Assembly (NCBI RefSeq): GCF_010692325.1
Contig: NZ_JAAHHW010000015.1
Coordinates: 1 to 34,709 of the forward strand
Direction of reading: 5' to 3'
DNA from: Moorena sp. SIO3I8
GTDB lineage: Bacteria; Cyanobacteriota; Cyanobacteriia; Cyanobacteriales; Coleofasciculaceae
DNA length: 34,709 bases
The translations under genes and the position numbers were made by a program. This document shows, in pieces, positions 1 through 8,094 of this stretch (positions are counted from its first letter, which is position 1; every line of letters starts with the position of its first letter). Below the pieces are notes generated by a model. It saw only the letters and a program-made list of their open reading frames with translations, was not told the DNA's origin and searched no databases.

Positions 1-461
1 CTTTGAAGCCAGATATTCCTTATGGATGGCAAGAAAAGTTAAAAAGAATAACTATTAATAGTTCCCAAAGCAAAAGAATTAATGTTCTCGGATTAATGGG
101 ATGTGAAAATCAATTAGATTACGAAATCCATCAGGGTTCAATTGATAGTGAAATCGTGATTAATTTTTTAGATAATTTTAGTAAAAAATTATCTAAATTA
201 ACTGTAGTAGTAATGGACCAAGCTTCAATACACACAAGCAATAAAATCCTAGAAAAATTAGAAGAATGGCAAGGTAATAATTTAGATATATTTTGGTAAC
301 CTACTTACTCACCCAAGCACAACTTAATTGAAATTTTCTGGAAATTTATTAAGTATGAGTGGATTGAAATTGAGGCTTACGAAAACTGGAAAAGCTTTCT
401 TAAATATCTCAAAAAAGTGCTTGACAATTTTGGGGAAGAATATGTAATTAATTTTGTTTAG
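1..461 (+). pseudogene. IS630-family transposase, C-terminal part, interrupted by an in-frame stop
   Basis: The frame open at the left edge encodes the C-terminal part of an IS630/Tc1-mariner type DDE transposase. The second catalytic aspartate lies in VVVMDQASIHTS and the third acidic residue in NLIEIFWKFIK. A TAA at 297-299 splits the frame, but translation in the same frame continues directly with PTYSPKHNLIEIFW to a TAG at 459-461. This makes it a nonsense mutation (one base from a Leu TTA codon), not a frameshift. The N-terminal part lies outside the window. The element end abuts a truncated Uma2-type gene on the opposite strand. As written the transposase is probably inactive, unless the stop is read through. 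Family call is firm from the motifs; the exact IS is unknown. Confidence 0.85.
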
Positions 462-465
462 GTGC

Positions 466-948
466 TTAAGGATAAAGTACCCAAAACCCTTGCTGATTAC
501 GTCTAAAACACTCTACTCCTATTGTCTCTGACTGGATTAGAACATACTCCTGCAAGGTTTTTAGCTTACGGTATTTAGCAAACTTATTGCCCCGGTCGTA
601 TGCCTCTGTAGAGGGTGAGAGCACTTCTACAATCAGACAGGGATACTGAATAAACTGGTTAGACTCTTGATCTCTGGAATCACAAGTTACTACTACATCT
701 GGGTAGTGGTAGGAACGAACTGAAGATATTTTTACCTTCACATCTACCATATAGACCTCACAGCTACTGTCTTGTAGGTGAGTATTTAGATCACTAGCCA
801 AATTTAAAGCAATCCGGTTGTGAGGTTTCGAGCCTCCGGTCATGGCGAAGACTTCCCCATCGCTATACTCGTAACGAATCTCCTGAGTCCGTTCCCACTC
901 CAGGTATTCTTGGGAAGTCATCCGGTAACGCTGTGGACTGGCAATCAT
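466..948 (-). CDS. Uma2-family (DUF820) putative endonuclease, C-terminally truncated
   Basis: This 160-residue protein begins MIASPQRYRMTSQEYLEWE and continues with YEYSDGEVFAMTGGS, the usual start of the Uma2/DUF820 family, which is hugely expanded in cyanobacteria. The PD-(D/E)XK-like core is visible as YPDVVV (Asp84) and CLIVEVLSPST (Glu108), followed by DRGNKFAKYRKL. Family members normally run about 185-195 residues. This one stops after WVLYP, within five bases of the transposase stop at 461, so its last 25-35 residues were probably removed by IS630 insertion. The nuclease core is complete, but folding of the shortened protein is uncertain. The family's cellular role is not established. 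Start ATG at 946-948. Confidence 0.8.
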   Translation of the reverse strand: MIASPQRYRMTSQEYLEWERTQEIRYEYSDGEVFAMTGGSKPHNRIALNLASDLNTHLQDSSCEVYMVDVKVKISSVRSYHYPDVVVTCDSRDQESNQFIQYPCLIVEVLSPSTEAYDRGNKFAKYRKLKTLQEYVLIQSETIGVECFRRNQQGFWVLYP

Positions 949-986
949 GGTTTTTTGGAATCAATAGGGTATGGGCAGACCTGGTG

Positions 987-1065
987 GTGCGTTACGGGGC
1001 GGGCTGTCCCAAAACTGGCTACTGAGAAAATTAGGGCAAGCCCGCCCCTAACACACCCTACGCAC
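987..1065. repeat. Imperfect palindromic element between Uma2 and ROK genes
   Basis: A 10-bp perfect stem, GGGGCGGGCT (996-1005) with AGCCCGCCCC (1039-1048), is extended outward by gtgcgttac and gtagggtgtgtta-like arms ending in GTGC/GCAC. This looks like a dispersed REP-like palindrome. It lies downstream of no obvious gene 3' end, so it is unlikely to be a terminator. Confidence 0.6.
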
Positions 1066-1098
1066 TAATTTATCCTTTCCATAAAACAACCTTCAACC

Positions 1099-1200
1099 TA
1101 AATTCTAAATTCTCCATTCTTAATTCTTAATTCTTAATTCTTAATTCTTAATTCTTCATTCTTAATTCTTAATTCTAAATTATTAATTCTAAATTCTTCA
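1099..1200. repeat. Heptamer tandem array (TTCTTAA unit)
   Basis: About 100 bp of TTCTTAA/ATTCTAA heptamers with scattered point changes. The array ends on the ROK kinase stop codon (TGA, minus strand, 1198-1200). It resembles the STRR class of short tandem repeats known from filamentous cyanobacteria. Confidence 0.85.
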
Positions 1201-2085
1201 TTTTACGTGTTTTTGCCAAGCCAATCGTGCTGCTCCCACCATTCCAGCTCGATTCCCTAATTCTGCTTTAAGTAACTCTAAACCAGTACGAGAGGAAGGC
1301 AAAACTCGTTGCTCTATTTCTGCTAGAGTTGTTGGCAAGAAAAACTCGGCACTAGCACTTATACCACCACCAATAATAATGGCTTCTGGTGTCAGTGGAT
1401 AAATAAGACTAGTTAGCCCAATCCCTAATAAGCGTCCGTAATCTGCCCAAAATTCTAAGGCTTCCTGGTTTCCTTCTTGGGCTAATTTACCAAGTTCTGC
1501 TGGTTCTTTGCCACTGTTGCTTCGGATTGCCCTAATGGAAAGGTATTGCTCTAGAGAACCCCGATTACCACTATTACCCTCGGGACCATCGGGATATAGA
1601 TTAATTAAGCCCAACTCCCCAGCAGACCCGAGATGACCTGTGAAGAGTTGACCATCGAAAATGATTGCCCCTCCTACCCCTGTGCCTAGGGTGAGTAGAA
1701 TCAAATTCCGAAACCGACGACCAGCCCCTAACCAAGCTTCTCCTAAACCAGCACAGTTAGCATCATTAGCAACAACTGTGGGATAACCGACTTTGGCTTC
1801 TAACTGATCGGCTAGGGGAACATCGTGCCAATCCGTTAGGTTAATCGCAACTTTAGCAATTCTTCCAGCAACATCAGCAGGGCCAGGACATCCAACCCCG
1901 ATACCAATTACTTCTTCCCTGGTATCGAGACGAGAGATTGCTGCTACTATTGCTTCGATCACCGCTGTTGGTGTTGCTGGTTGGGGTGTATCTACTGTTA
2001 GAGACTCCAATTCGGTTCCATCTTCACGGAAGCGTCCCAACTTAATCGCAGTGCCACCTAAATCAATGCCTATGGCTTGAGTCAT
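1198..2085 (-). CDS. ROK-family sugar kinase (glucokinase-like) lacking the zinc site
   Basis: A 295-residue ROK protein, probably phosphorylating glucose or a related sugar with ATP in the cytoplasm. The phosphate-1 loop GIDLGGT is at residues 6-12, the catalytic base region VANDAN holds Asp108, and phosphate-2 is LGTGVGGAI (133-141). The ROK zinc motif (His plus CxCGxxGC) is absent. The equivalent stretch reads ELGL and GNSGNRGSLE (157-179), so the His and all three Cys are replaced while the flanking Gly and Glu are kept. It could therefore be a zinc-free glucokinase or a divergent ROK kinase with another substrate. Length is normal for the family. The gene stands alone between repeats and its stop lies in the heptamer array. 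Confidence 0.85.
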   Translation of the reverse strand: MTQAIGIDLGGTAIKLGRFREDGTELESLTVDTPQPATPTAVIEAIVAAISRLDTREEVIGIGVGCPGPADVAGRIAKVAINLTDWHDVPLADQLEAKVGYPTVVANDANCAGLGEAWLGAGRRFRNLILLTLGTGVGGAIIFDGQLFTGHLGSAGELGLINLYPDGPEGNSGNRGSLEQYLSIRAIRSNSGKEPAELGKLAQEGNQEALEFWADYGRLLGIGLTSLIYPLTPEAIIIGGGISASAEFFLPTTLAEIEQRVLPSSRTGLELLKAELGNRAGMVGAARLAWQKHVK

Positions 2086-2130
2086 TAGTCCTTAGTGATT
2101 TGTCATGAGTCATTTGTCCTTAGGCATTTT

Positions 2131-2169
2131 AAGGCAAAAGGCAAAAGGCAAGAGGCAAAAGGCAAGAGG
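2131..2169. repeat. Heptamer array (GGCAAAA/GGCAAGA)
   Basis: Five to six tandem copies of a 7-bp unit in the 97-bp gap between the ROK kinase start and the permease stop, 13 bp from the permease stop codon. Confidence 0.8.
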
Positions 2170-2182
2170 GTTTTATTGAATT

Positions 2183-3067
2183 TCAATGTTTCTGACGAAA
2201 TCGGGGATTAATCAACTCGCTTAATCCTTCTCCTACTAAGGACAATCCTACCACCATCAGTGTCATGGCTAAACCAGGGAAGAGCGCTGTCCACCAAATC
2301 CCAGTTGGTAAGGCATCGAGGGCTTGACGTAAGTCATGACCCCACTCTGGGGTTTGTTCTGGCAATCCTAATCCTAAAAATCCCAGTCCTCCCAAGATTA
2401 AAATCGCATCAGCGGCGTTGAGGGTAAATAGAACTGGTACACTTTGAATCACATTCAGAAATAGATAGCGCGATAATATCCTACCAGGGGAAGCCCCCAG
2501 GGCTTGAGCGGCTTCGATGAACAATTCAGTTTTGACGCTAGTGGTGTGATTCCGGACTACCCGATAGTATTGGGGGACATAGGAAATACTTAATGCGATC
2601 GCAGCATTGAAGACTCCTCTACCGACTACAAAGGCCAGAGTCACCGATAGCAGTAGTCCTGGCAAGGTATAGATCGTATCCATTAAAAACAGTAATACCC
2701 GATCGAGTTTGCCACCGAGATAACCACTGATTAACCCCAAAGGGACACCAATGATCAGGCTGAGGGTGGTAGCGAGAACGACTACTTTTAGAGCAGCTTG
2801 AGAGCCAAACCAGGTGCGAGAGAAAACATCATAACCCTGGCGAGAGGTACCAAACCAGTGATTCCAGCTCGGTGCTTCATGAATGGGATTACTGAGGGAC
2901 TGGGTAGGGTCTTGTAGCCATCCCCAAGCTTGAAAGGTGGGAGCGAAAATGGCTACTACAATAAAGCACCCAGTAATCACTAGTCCTGCTACCATTAGTT
3001 TGATGGATAGACTAGGCCCTCTAGTAAAAGACAAAAAGCTGGGGAATGATTGTTTGGTTGAGGTCAT
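2183..3067 (-). CDS. ABC transporter permease, DppC/OppC type (peptide/nickel family)
   Basis: A 294-residue inner-membrane permease. An N-terminal cytoplasmic stretch is followed by a first hydrophobic span (about 24-44), a periplasmic loop with the family signature HWFGTSRQGYDVFSR, and five further hydrophobic segments. The cytoplasmic EAA loop that docks to the ATPase is visible in FIEAAQALGASPGRILSRYL. The C-terminal region LGFLGLGLPEQTPEWG is characteristic of DppC/OppC proteins. It would pair with a DppB-type permease, two ATPases and a solute-binding protein, none of which are in this window; scattered transporter genes are common in cyanobacteria. Substrate unknown, probably a small peptide or similar. 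Confidence 0.9.
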   Translation of the reverse strand: MTSTKQSFPSFLSFTRGPSLSIKLMVAGLVITGCFIVVAIFAPTFQAWGWLQDPTQSLSNPIHEAPSWNHWFGTSRQGYDVFSRTWFGSQAALKVVVLATTLSLIIGVPLGLISGYLGGKLDRVLLFLMDTIYTLPGLLLSVTLAFVVGRGVFNAAIALSISYVPQYYRVVRNHTTSVKTELFIEAAQALGASPGRILSRYLFLNVIQSVPVLFTLNAADAILILGGLGFLGLGLPEQTPEWGHDLRQALDALPTGIWWTALFPGLAMTLMVVGLSLVGEGLSELINPRFRQKH

Positions 3068-3125
3068 CCTTCATCCTTGATACTGATAGCATTTATCATA
3101 CTGATCAGGTAAACAATCTTGTGAA

Positions 3126-3155
3126 CCTTTTGCCTTTTGCCTTTCGCCTTTTGCC
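3126..3155. repeat. Heptamer array (CCTTTTG)
   Basis: Four 7-bp units, one with a T-to-C change, six bases beyond the NTRC stop codon (minus strand). It is the same style as the array at 2131 but in the opposite orientation. Confidence 0.75.
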
Positions 3156-3161
3156 TATCTC

Positions 3162-4553
3162 TTAAACAGTAGTTGGTAAATAGCGTTCAATGGCTTGACG
3201 ATACTGACTCTTTTGCTTAATTCCTTTAAATTCCGCTAGGAACTCTTTGTCCTTAAATAACTGTACGGTAGGTGTTCCCACCACTTGAGCATTTTCAGCT
3301 ATTTCTCTGTCTTGGTCAATATCGATCTCGACAAAGTGAATTTTGCCATTATACTCATCTACTACTTTATCCAGCATGGGCTTGAGAATTTTACAAGGAC
3401 CACAACTGGGGGAAATATACTTGACCATGATTATGCGATCGCTTTCATGGAACAGTTTACGCAAGGCATAGCCCCCCAGATGGCGTGTTTCATTAATATC
3501 AAAGGTTTCCGCCGTCTCAGCTACTGGTTTTTCTTCAGTTTCTTCAGGTTTTTCAGCCGTTGGCTGTTCTGATGCCGGTTGTTGATGATACTCATGAATT
3601 AGGTTATTGGCAGATAGCCAGCGTTCTGCTAACATAGCCCCCATACAACCTGTTCCAGCCGCAGTGATAGCTTGACGGAACTCATGGTCTTGGACATCAC
3701 CAACAGCATAGACTCCCTCGACACTGGTTTCCACCGAACCGGATTTAGTGACAATGTAACCGAGCTGATCTAACTCCAGTTGTCCTCTAAATAAGGATGT
3801 GTTAGGAGTGTGACCAATAGCGTAAAACATCCCCCGAACTGAAATATCCTTTTCCTCACCAGTTTCAGTATCCTGGACTCTTACGCCAGTCATCGAACCA
3901 TTGTCTCCAAACACATCAACTGGCTGAGTATTCCAGTGAATAGTAATTTTGGGATTATTCAACACCCGGTCTTGCATGGTTTTGCTAGCTCGCATCTCAT
4001 GCCGACGTACTAGCATATGAACATGGGAACCATACTTGGTCAAATATACAGCTTCCTCTGCCGCTGAGTCACCCCCCCCGACTACCGCCACTTCCTTACC
4101 ACTGAAAAGGGGAGATGCACCATCACAGATGGCACAAGCTGAGATCCCATTACTCCAGTACTGAGCTTCGCTGGGTAAATGCAACCGTTTCGCTGTCGCC
4201 CCGGTAGCAATCACAATACTATGGGTTTTTACTTCCCGTTCCTCAGAGCGGACAGTAAAGGGACGCTGACTTAAGTCTACAACGATCACATCTTCGGTAT
4301 AGCATTCAGTGCCCCAGCGTTCTGCTTGAGCCTTCATCCGTTCCATTAATTGAGGTCCGGTGATTCCCTCTGGGAAGCCAGGGAAGTTTTCTACTTCTGT
4401 AGTAGTCATCAGCTGTCCACCAGGGATTCCCCCAGCTTGAAAGCCTTCAAACATTAAGGGTTTCAGGTTAGCTCGTGCCCCATAAATCGCTGCTGTGTAA
4501 CCGGCAGGACCAGAACCGATGATGACAAGATTTTCTACAGAGGAGTTGGACAT
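3162..4553 (-). CDS. ntrC (NTRC-type): NADPH-dependent thioredoxin reductase fused to thioredoxin (NTRC)
   Basis: A 463-residue fusion. Residues 1-315 are a low-molecular-weight thioredoxin reductase with the FAD motif [10 protein letters not shown] (13-22), redox CAIC (Cys140/Cys143), NADPH motif [12 protein letters not shown] (158-168) and the second FAD motif VYAVGDV (281-287). A Pro/Glu-rich linker (about 325-350) leads to a thioredoxin domain with SPSCGPC (Cys384/Cys387) and the cis-proline in VGTPTVQLF. The Trp of canonical thioredoxin WCGPC is absent, as is usual in NTRC. NTRC of cyanobacteria and chloroplasts uses NADPH to reduce 2-Cys peroxiredoxin and other targets. Start ATG at 4551-4553. 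The name must not be confused with the nitrogen regulator NtrC. Confidence 0.95.
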   Translation of the reverse strand: MSNSSVENLVIIGSGPAGYTAAIYGARANLKPLMFEGFQAGGIPGGQLMTTTEVENFPGFPEGITGPQLMERMKAQAERWGTECYTEDVIVVDLSQRPFTVRSEEREVKTHSIVIATGATAKRLHLPSEAQYWSNGISACAICDGASPLFSGKEVAVVGGGDSAAEEAVYLTKYGSHVHMLVRRHEMRASKTMQDRVLNNPKITIHWNTQPVDVFGDNGSMTGVRVQDTETGEEKDISVRGMFYAIGHTPNTSLFRGQLELDQLGYIVTKSGSVETSVEGVYAVGDVQDHEFRQAITAAGTGCMGAMLAERWLSANNLIHEYHQQPASEQPTAEKPEETEEKPVAETAETFDINETRHLGGYALRKLFHESDRIIMVKYISPSCGPCKILKPMLDKVVDEYNGKIHFVEIDIDQDREIAENAQVVGTPTVQLFKDKEFLAEFKGIKQKSQYRQAIERYLPTTV

Positions 4554-4672
4554 CTGATAAACAAACTCATAACGACTACGTTTTCAGTATAACTGAGTAT
4601 ACCATATACAACTTAGCGAATGTTGTAAGACATTTAAATTGTGAATAGGGGCGCTTTGGAGGTAAGAATTCA

Positions 4673-4704
4673 GCTGACTGCTGACTGCTGACTGCTGACT
4701 GCTG
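4673..4704. repeat. Heptamer array (GACTGCT)
   Basis: Four perfect tandem copies of a 7-bp unit in the gap between NTRC and the barrel gene, 22 bp downstream of the barrel gene's stop. Confidence 0.8.
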
Positions 4705-4726
4705 AAAAGCGTACAACCTGACTTTA

Positions 4727-5911
4727 TCAAAACAGAGGTACATTAAAACTCATACCTGTACCGAAAACTGTCCCATCAAAATTAATTCTGGAGTTGGAAG
4801 AAGAACCAAAGCTTTGTCCAGCATACAAATAAATTTGACTATTACTAGAAATCTTATAACTGACACGACCAATTAACTGATGATAGTTATCATACCGTTC
4901 CCTTTCGGTATAATCAGATAAGGCAAGTTGGTAACTAAGAGCTGCTTTAAATCGGGGATAGGGGTAATAGGCTAAAGATGCTCTGAAAACATTACTAATC
5001 TTAGAGCGTGTCTCTGGATCAGCAAAACGTAGGTTTAACTTATAGGACGTATCTAAGGCTAAGTCCTTTGCTAACCAATCCCGTCGGCTGAGTCTAAGAT
5101 ATACAGAATTATAATGAGCGAAGCGATCGCCTCCCTCTTGCTTGAATAACTGTTGATTGCTCCATCCTAACTCCCCATAGGTTCTTTTCAATAACTTCTG
5201 ACGAACTCCTAGGTTAACTTTCAGTTGATTATAATCAAGTTGGGATCTATCTCCATAACGCACTATATTACCACTTACTGAGGTTATGAGCTTAGTGTCA
5301 GGTCCGAGGGATGGTACAGCTAATAGGGTTAGTCCTGGTCTCAACAGACCATCATCAACTGGATCGACTCCAGCGAAAATATTATCGCTTCTGAAATAAC
5401 TGACTCTACCCTGTAAATATACTGTAGGTTTAGGGGGAGTCGGTGGTTTTTCTTGGAGCCGCAAACGGAGCACCCCCAGTTCCGGGTCTCCATCATTAGC
5501 GTTGGAATCTGAGTTTGAACTATTATCTCCAGAAGCAGGTTTACCTTGAGATATCTGTGACCTGTCAACTACCTCAGTTGAGCTAGAACTCGATGAATGC
5601 TCACTGACAACAAAGGAAGATAATAGTTCTCCACCACTCCCGATTTTCACCTGAGATAACTTAGGAGTACAATGCTGTTTTACCTGATCAGTATTAGCTT
5701 GGTGTTCTGTACCACTAAAAACTAAACTGACTGCTGGCTGATGGGAAATACTGTCTATGGGGTAACATCCAGACCAAGCGGGTTTACTGATGGTCAGTGT
5801 ACTTAAGAAAATCAGATGTCCCAAAGTAGCTAAATAGGTTTTTTTAATCTGGTGCTGGGGAGGATGATCATCCTCAGAGTTGTCGTGATGTTTTTTATTT
5901 TTTGAAACCAT
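4727..5911 (-). CDS. Predicted outer-membrane beta-barrel protein, unknown function
   Basis: A 394-residue protein I cannot place in a named family. After a charged, His/Asp-rich N-terminus (1-25) comes a hydrophobic segment YLATLGHLIFLSTLT followed by KPAWSGC, a plausible but long signal peptide with cleavage near residue 47. A low-complexity Ser/Asn/Asp-rich stretch spans about 105-145. The rest (about 160-394) alternates polar and hydrophobic residues with frequent Tyr, Leu and Arg (for example YLRLSRRDWL, ALSYQLALSDYTE, QIYLYAGQSFG) and ends NVPLF. A terminal aromatic residue is the usual BAM recognition signal of outer-membrane barrels. Roughly 12 strands would fit. It faces a FecR-domain gene across a shared upstream region. 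Start ATG at 5909-5911 is preceded by very A/T-rich DNA. Confidence 0.7.
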   Translation of the reverse strand: MVSKNKKHHDNSEDDHPPQHQIKKTYLATLGHLIFLSTLTISKPAWSGCYPIDSISHQPAVSLVFSGTEHQANTDQVKQHCTPKLSQVKIGSGGELLSSFVVSEHSSSSSSTEVVDRSQISQGKPASGDNSSNSDSNANDGDPELGVLRLRLQEKPPTPPKPTVYLQGRVSYFRSDNIFAGVDPVDDGLLRPGLTLLAVPSLGPDTKLITSVSGNIVRYGDRSQLDYNQLKVNLGVRQKLLKRTYGELGWSNQQLFKQEGGDRFAHYNSVYLRLSRRDWLAKDLALDTSYKLNLRFADPETRSKISNVFRASLAYYPYPRFKAALSYQLALSDYTERERYDNYHQLIGRVSYKISSNSQIYLYAGQSFGSSSNSRINFDGTVFGTGMSFNVPLF

Positions 5912-6117
5912 ATTTAATTAAAAAAAATATCGTTAAATTAATAACAAATTAAGATAATAAAAATTTTTTTTTAAAAAAAATAATAAAGTTCAATCATGAT
6001 AGTTTAATACTCATTACTCTAGAATAGTCGTTGCTAAGCTGTGAGCGGTCTACAGGGTTTTTCCTAACAATGAGGTACACAGTATTTTTGGCCTGCTCCC
6101 TGCTCCGAGGCTCCCTT

Positions 6118-6136
6118 CCCCCCTTACTAAGGGGGG
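6118..6136. repeat. Short C/G hairpin
   Basis: CCCCCCTTA and TAAGGGGGG form a perfect stem with a single unpaired C. The element is followed by a second G-run (ttagggggg), as in dispersed cyanobacterial REP-like repeats. A related sequence with cccccag and ggggg runs occurs at 32443-32470. Confidence 0.6.
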
Positions 6137-6399
6137 TTAGGGGGGATTTCTGCTCCCTGACTAAAAAATAGACAAGTTAAATGAGCAACAGCTTACCAAA
6201 ATTGATCAATGCAGGTAGGGTATTTTTCTCCCAGCTAATAATTACTAACCACCAGCGGTGTTTTCAGGATTGACTAACCTGTATTTCATACTACTCTGAA
6301 GAAAAAATATCCTGACTTGACTTAGAGCCTACAGAATGTCGTATAGGAGAGTTTTGTACCTACTCTTCGAGAAGGCAACGCCAAAGCCCCGTAAGCTAT

Positions 6400-6629
6400 C
6401 AGCTAATGCGCTACCTCCCAGCGTCGTTCGCACAGCGTGGCCAAACGCGCCCCGCGTGGCCTAAAGGCCAAGGCCAAAGCCTGTGCCACCCACGCTACTT
6501 GAGGTTCTGATCGGGAAAGTTCCAGGGTCTAAAGCGCGACTGCATCAAGAAAAGAGCTAAGCATTCGTTTAATCTCTGTTAAATCAGCTGATAGCACCTC
6601 AAGTAGCACCATCTGTAGCGCATTAGCTG
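6400..6629. repeat. MITE-like nested inverted-repeat element upstream of the FecR gene
   Basis: The outer arms CAGCTAATGCGCTAC (6400-6414) and GTAGCGCATTAGCTG (6615-6629) are perfect inverted repeats of 15 bp. Inside, GCTACTTGAGGT (6494-6505) and ACCTCAAGTAGC (6596-6607) form a second perfect inverted pair. The same inner pair occurs in the element at 26813-27026. No ORF inside; it could be a non-autonomous element or a large stem-loop. It ends 57 bp before the FecR start. Confidence 0.65.
6439..6477. repeat. Dispersed 38-bp repeat, copy 1
   Basis: GGCCAAACGCGCCCCGCGTG followed by gcctaaaggccaaggccaa. A copy with a near-identical sequence lies at 12367-12404. The unit contains several GGCC/CGCG self-complementary blocks and is likely a genome-wide dispersed repeat. 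Confidence 0.7.
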
Positions 6630-6686
6630 AATGCTGACCTCTCAACTACCTGACAATACTGACCTTTGAGCTATTGGAGTTGCCCC

Positions 6687-8027
6687 GTGTTTCGCAAGAC
6701 AGTCCTACTACTTTCCATCTCTCTATGGAGCGTTAATTCACTAATTTGTTCTAAACCAGTCAGTGCCGAAATTCCCTTAACTAGTGCTGTGCTACAGAAG
6801 CTACGTAACCGAGTGCGATTGATTCCTCAAAATCAGTCAGCTCGACCAGCCCGTCCATCTGATGCCATGACGATAGGAGATGCACTGGTAACAGCTCGCT
6901 CCTCCATGGCTCAACTGCGCTTCAATGATGGTTCCCTAGCCCGACAAGGAGAGTTAGCTGTCTTTCGATTTATACCTAGAAGTCGTACCTTTGAGCTATC
7001 TAATGGCACACTACTGCTGTTAATTCCTCCAGATCGGGGTAAAACTCGAGTGCGTACACCCAATGCCGTGGCTGGGATTAGGGGGTCAGCTCTGTTCATG
7101 CGATATATATCTGATACCAATACAACAATTGTTGGAGCTCTGACCAATAGCGGTATTGTGGTCTATAATCGCACTCGTTCTCAAGTTCAGGAATTAAAAG
7201 CTGGGCAGATCGTGGTTATAACCGAGGATCAAATTGAGCAGGTTTATGAATTTGACCTCAGAGAGTTTTATGAAACCAGTGAATTAGTCAAAGGGCTGAA
7301 TTTGACCCAGACAGGACCGGCGGATAGTCCAGATCAAGCTTTGGATTTAGTGCGAGGGGAAATTGCAGATGCTCTAGAGGCGCAAGTTCCTATTATTGGC
7401 AACAACATAATTGTTAATCCTACTTTCATTCGTCTTCGGGGGAGTGAATCGGACGAGTTTCCCAGTGCTGATTTTAGTGTGATTGATGGTGGTGTTGATG
7501 TCTTCGATCAAGATGTGGGTTCTGAGAATTCCAATGCCGATATCACTGATCAGGTTAACCAGTTAGATATCAGGTCTACCTTGGAAACCGGTGAGTTTCT
7601 TAACACTGAGCAGGAGGATGAAACTGTTGAACTGGATCCCGAAGACGTTGACAAACCACTAGAGCCGGAACCAGAACCAGAACCAGAACCCGAGCCCGAG
7701 CCGGAACCGGAACCTGAGCCGGAACCAGAACCAGAACCAGAACCGGAACCGGAACCGGAACCGGAACCTGAGCCTGAGCCCGAGCCCGAGCCCGAGCCAG
7801 AACCGGAACCGGAGCCGGAGCGTGAGCGTGAACCGGAAATTCCTGTTCAGCTACCGGATCAAGGTCAAGGAGTAGAGGATGACTTCCCTGGTCAAGGTCA
7901 AGGAGTAGAGGATGGCTTCCCTGGTCAAGGTCAAGGAGTAGAGGATGGCTTCCCTGGTCAAGGTCAAGGAGTAGAGGATGGCTTCCCTGGTCAAGGTCAA
8001 GGAGTAGAGGATGGCTTCCCTGGTTGA
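6687..8027 (+). CDS. FecR-domain protein with Pro-Glu track and 11-residue C-terminal repeats
   Basis: About 446 residues. I choose GTG at 6687 because GGAG (6676-6679) lies 7 nt upstream and it opens directly into a signal peptide ([20 protein letters not shown] to KPVSA, cleavage near residue 28); a TTG at 6666 is the longer alternative. The mature N-terminus carries a FecR-type beta domain, with [32 protein letters not shown] and [17 protein letters not shown]. An acidic region leads to an uninterrupted run of about 25 Pro-Glu dipeptides (roughly 7664-7816), then five copies of [11 protein letters not shown] before the stop. It is probably periplasmic, with the Pro-Glu track as an extended spacer. 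FecR domains in cyanobacteria are often of unknown function; no FecI sigma factor is nearby. The divergent barrel gene is the obvious candidate partner. Confidence 0.8.
   Translation: MFRKTVLLLSISLWSVNSLICSKPVSAEIPLTSAVLQKLRNRVRLIPQNQSARPARPSDAMTIGDALVTARSSMAQLRFNDGSLARQGELAVFRFIPRSRTFELSNGTLLLLIPPDRGKTRVRTPNAVAGIRGSALFMRYISDTNTTIVGALTNSGIVVYNRTRSQVQELKAGQIVVITEDQIEQVYEFDLREFYETSELVKGLNLTQTGPADSPDQALDLVRGEIADALEAQVPIIGNNIIVNPTFIRLRGSESDEFPSADFSVIDGGVDVFDQDVGSENSNADITDQVNQLDIRSTLETGEFLNTEQEDETVELDPEDVDKPLEPEPEPEPEPEPEPEPEPEPEPEPEPEPEPEPEPEPEPEPEPEPEPEPEPEPEREREPEIPVQLPDQGQGVEDDFPGQGQGVEDGFPGQGQGVEDGFPGQGQGVEDGFPGQGQGVEDGFPG
7664..7818 (+). repeat. Pro-Glu dipeptide-coding 6-bp repeat
   Basis: Tandem hexamers of the type cc(a/g/c/t)ga(a/g) encode (Pro-Glu)n inside the FecR gene. 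The codons vary at third positions (CCA, CCG, CCC, CCT; GAA, GAG), so the peptide is conserved more strictly than the DNA. Confidence 0.9.
7860..8024 (+). repeat. 33-bp tandem repeat coding for an 11-residue motif, five copies
   Basis: Five in-frame units encode [11 protein letters not shown] (the first has DQ and DDFP variants). The DNA is almost identical between units, so the expansion is recent. The stop follows one Gly codon after the last unit. Confidence 0.9.
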
Positions 8028-8094
8028 GGAAATCCCTGAGCTTATCAGGTTAGTTGTAGTGCTTGAATTTATTCAAGAAAAGCCGTCTTAGTCA

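Larger units (their letters stand above)
5912..6686. other. Repeat-rich intergenic region between divergent barrel and FecR genes
   Basis: The region holds an extremely A/T-rich 90 bp upstream of the barrel gene (likely its promoter), a C6/G6 hairpin at 6118-6136, a fragment of CTCCCTG-type repeat near 6097, and the nested inverted-repeat element at 6400-6629. A GGCCAAACGCG-type repeat lies inside that element at 6439-6477. No convincing ORF or RNA gene was seen. Confidence 0.7.

Noticed and set aside
820-1068. 82-residue frame antisense to the Uma2 gene
   Set aside because: Opposes a recognisable protein and runs into the palindromic repeat.
6687-8027. FecR gene as part of a classical FecI-FecR-FecA iron-signalling system
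   Set aside because: No sigma factor, TonB-box or plug domain in the neighbours; the barrel is too short for a TonB-dependent receptor.
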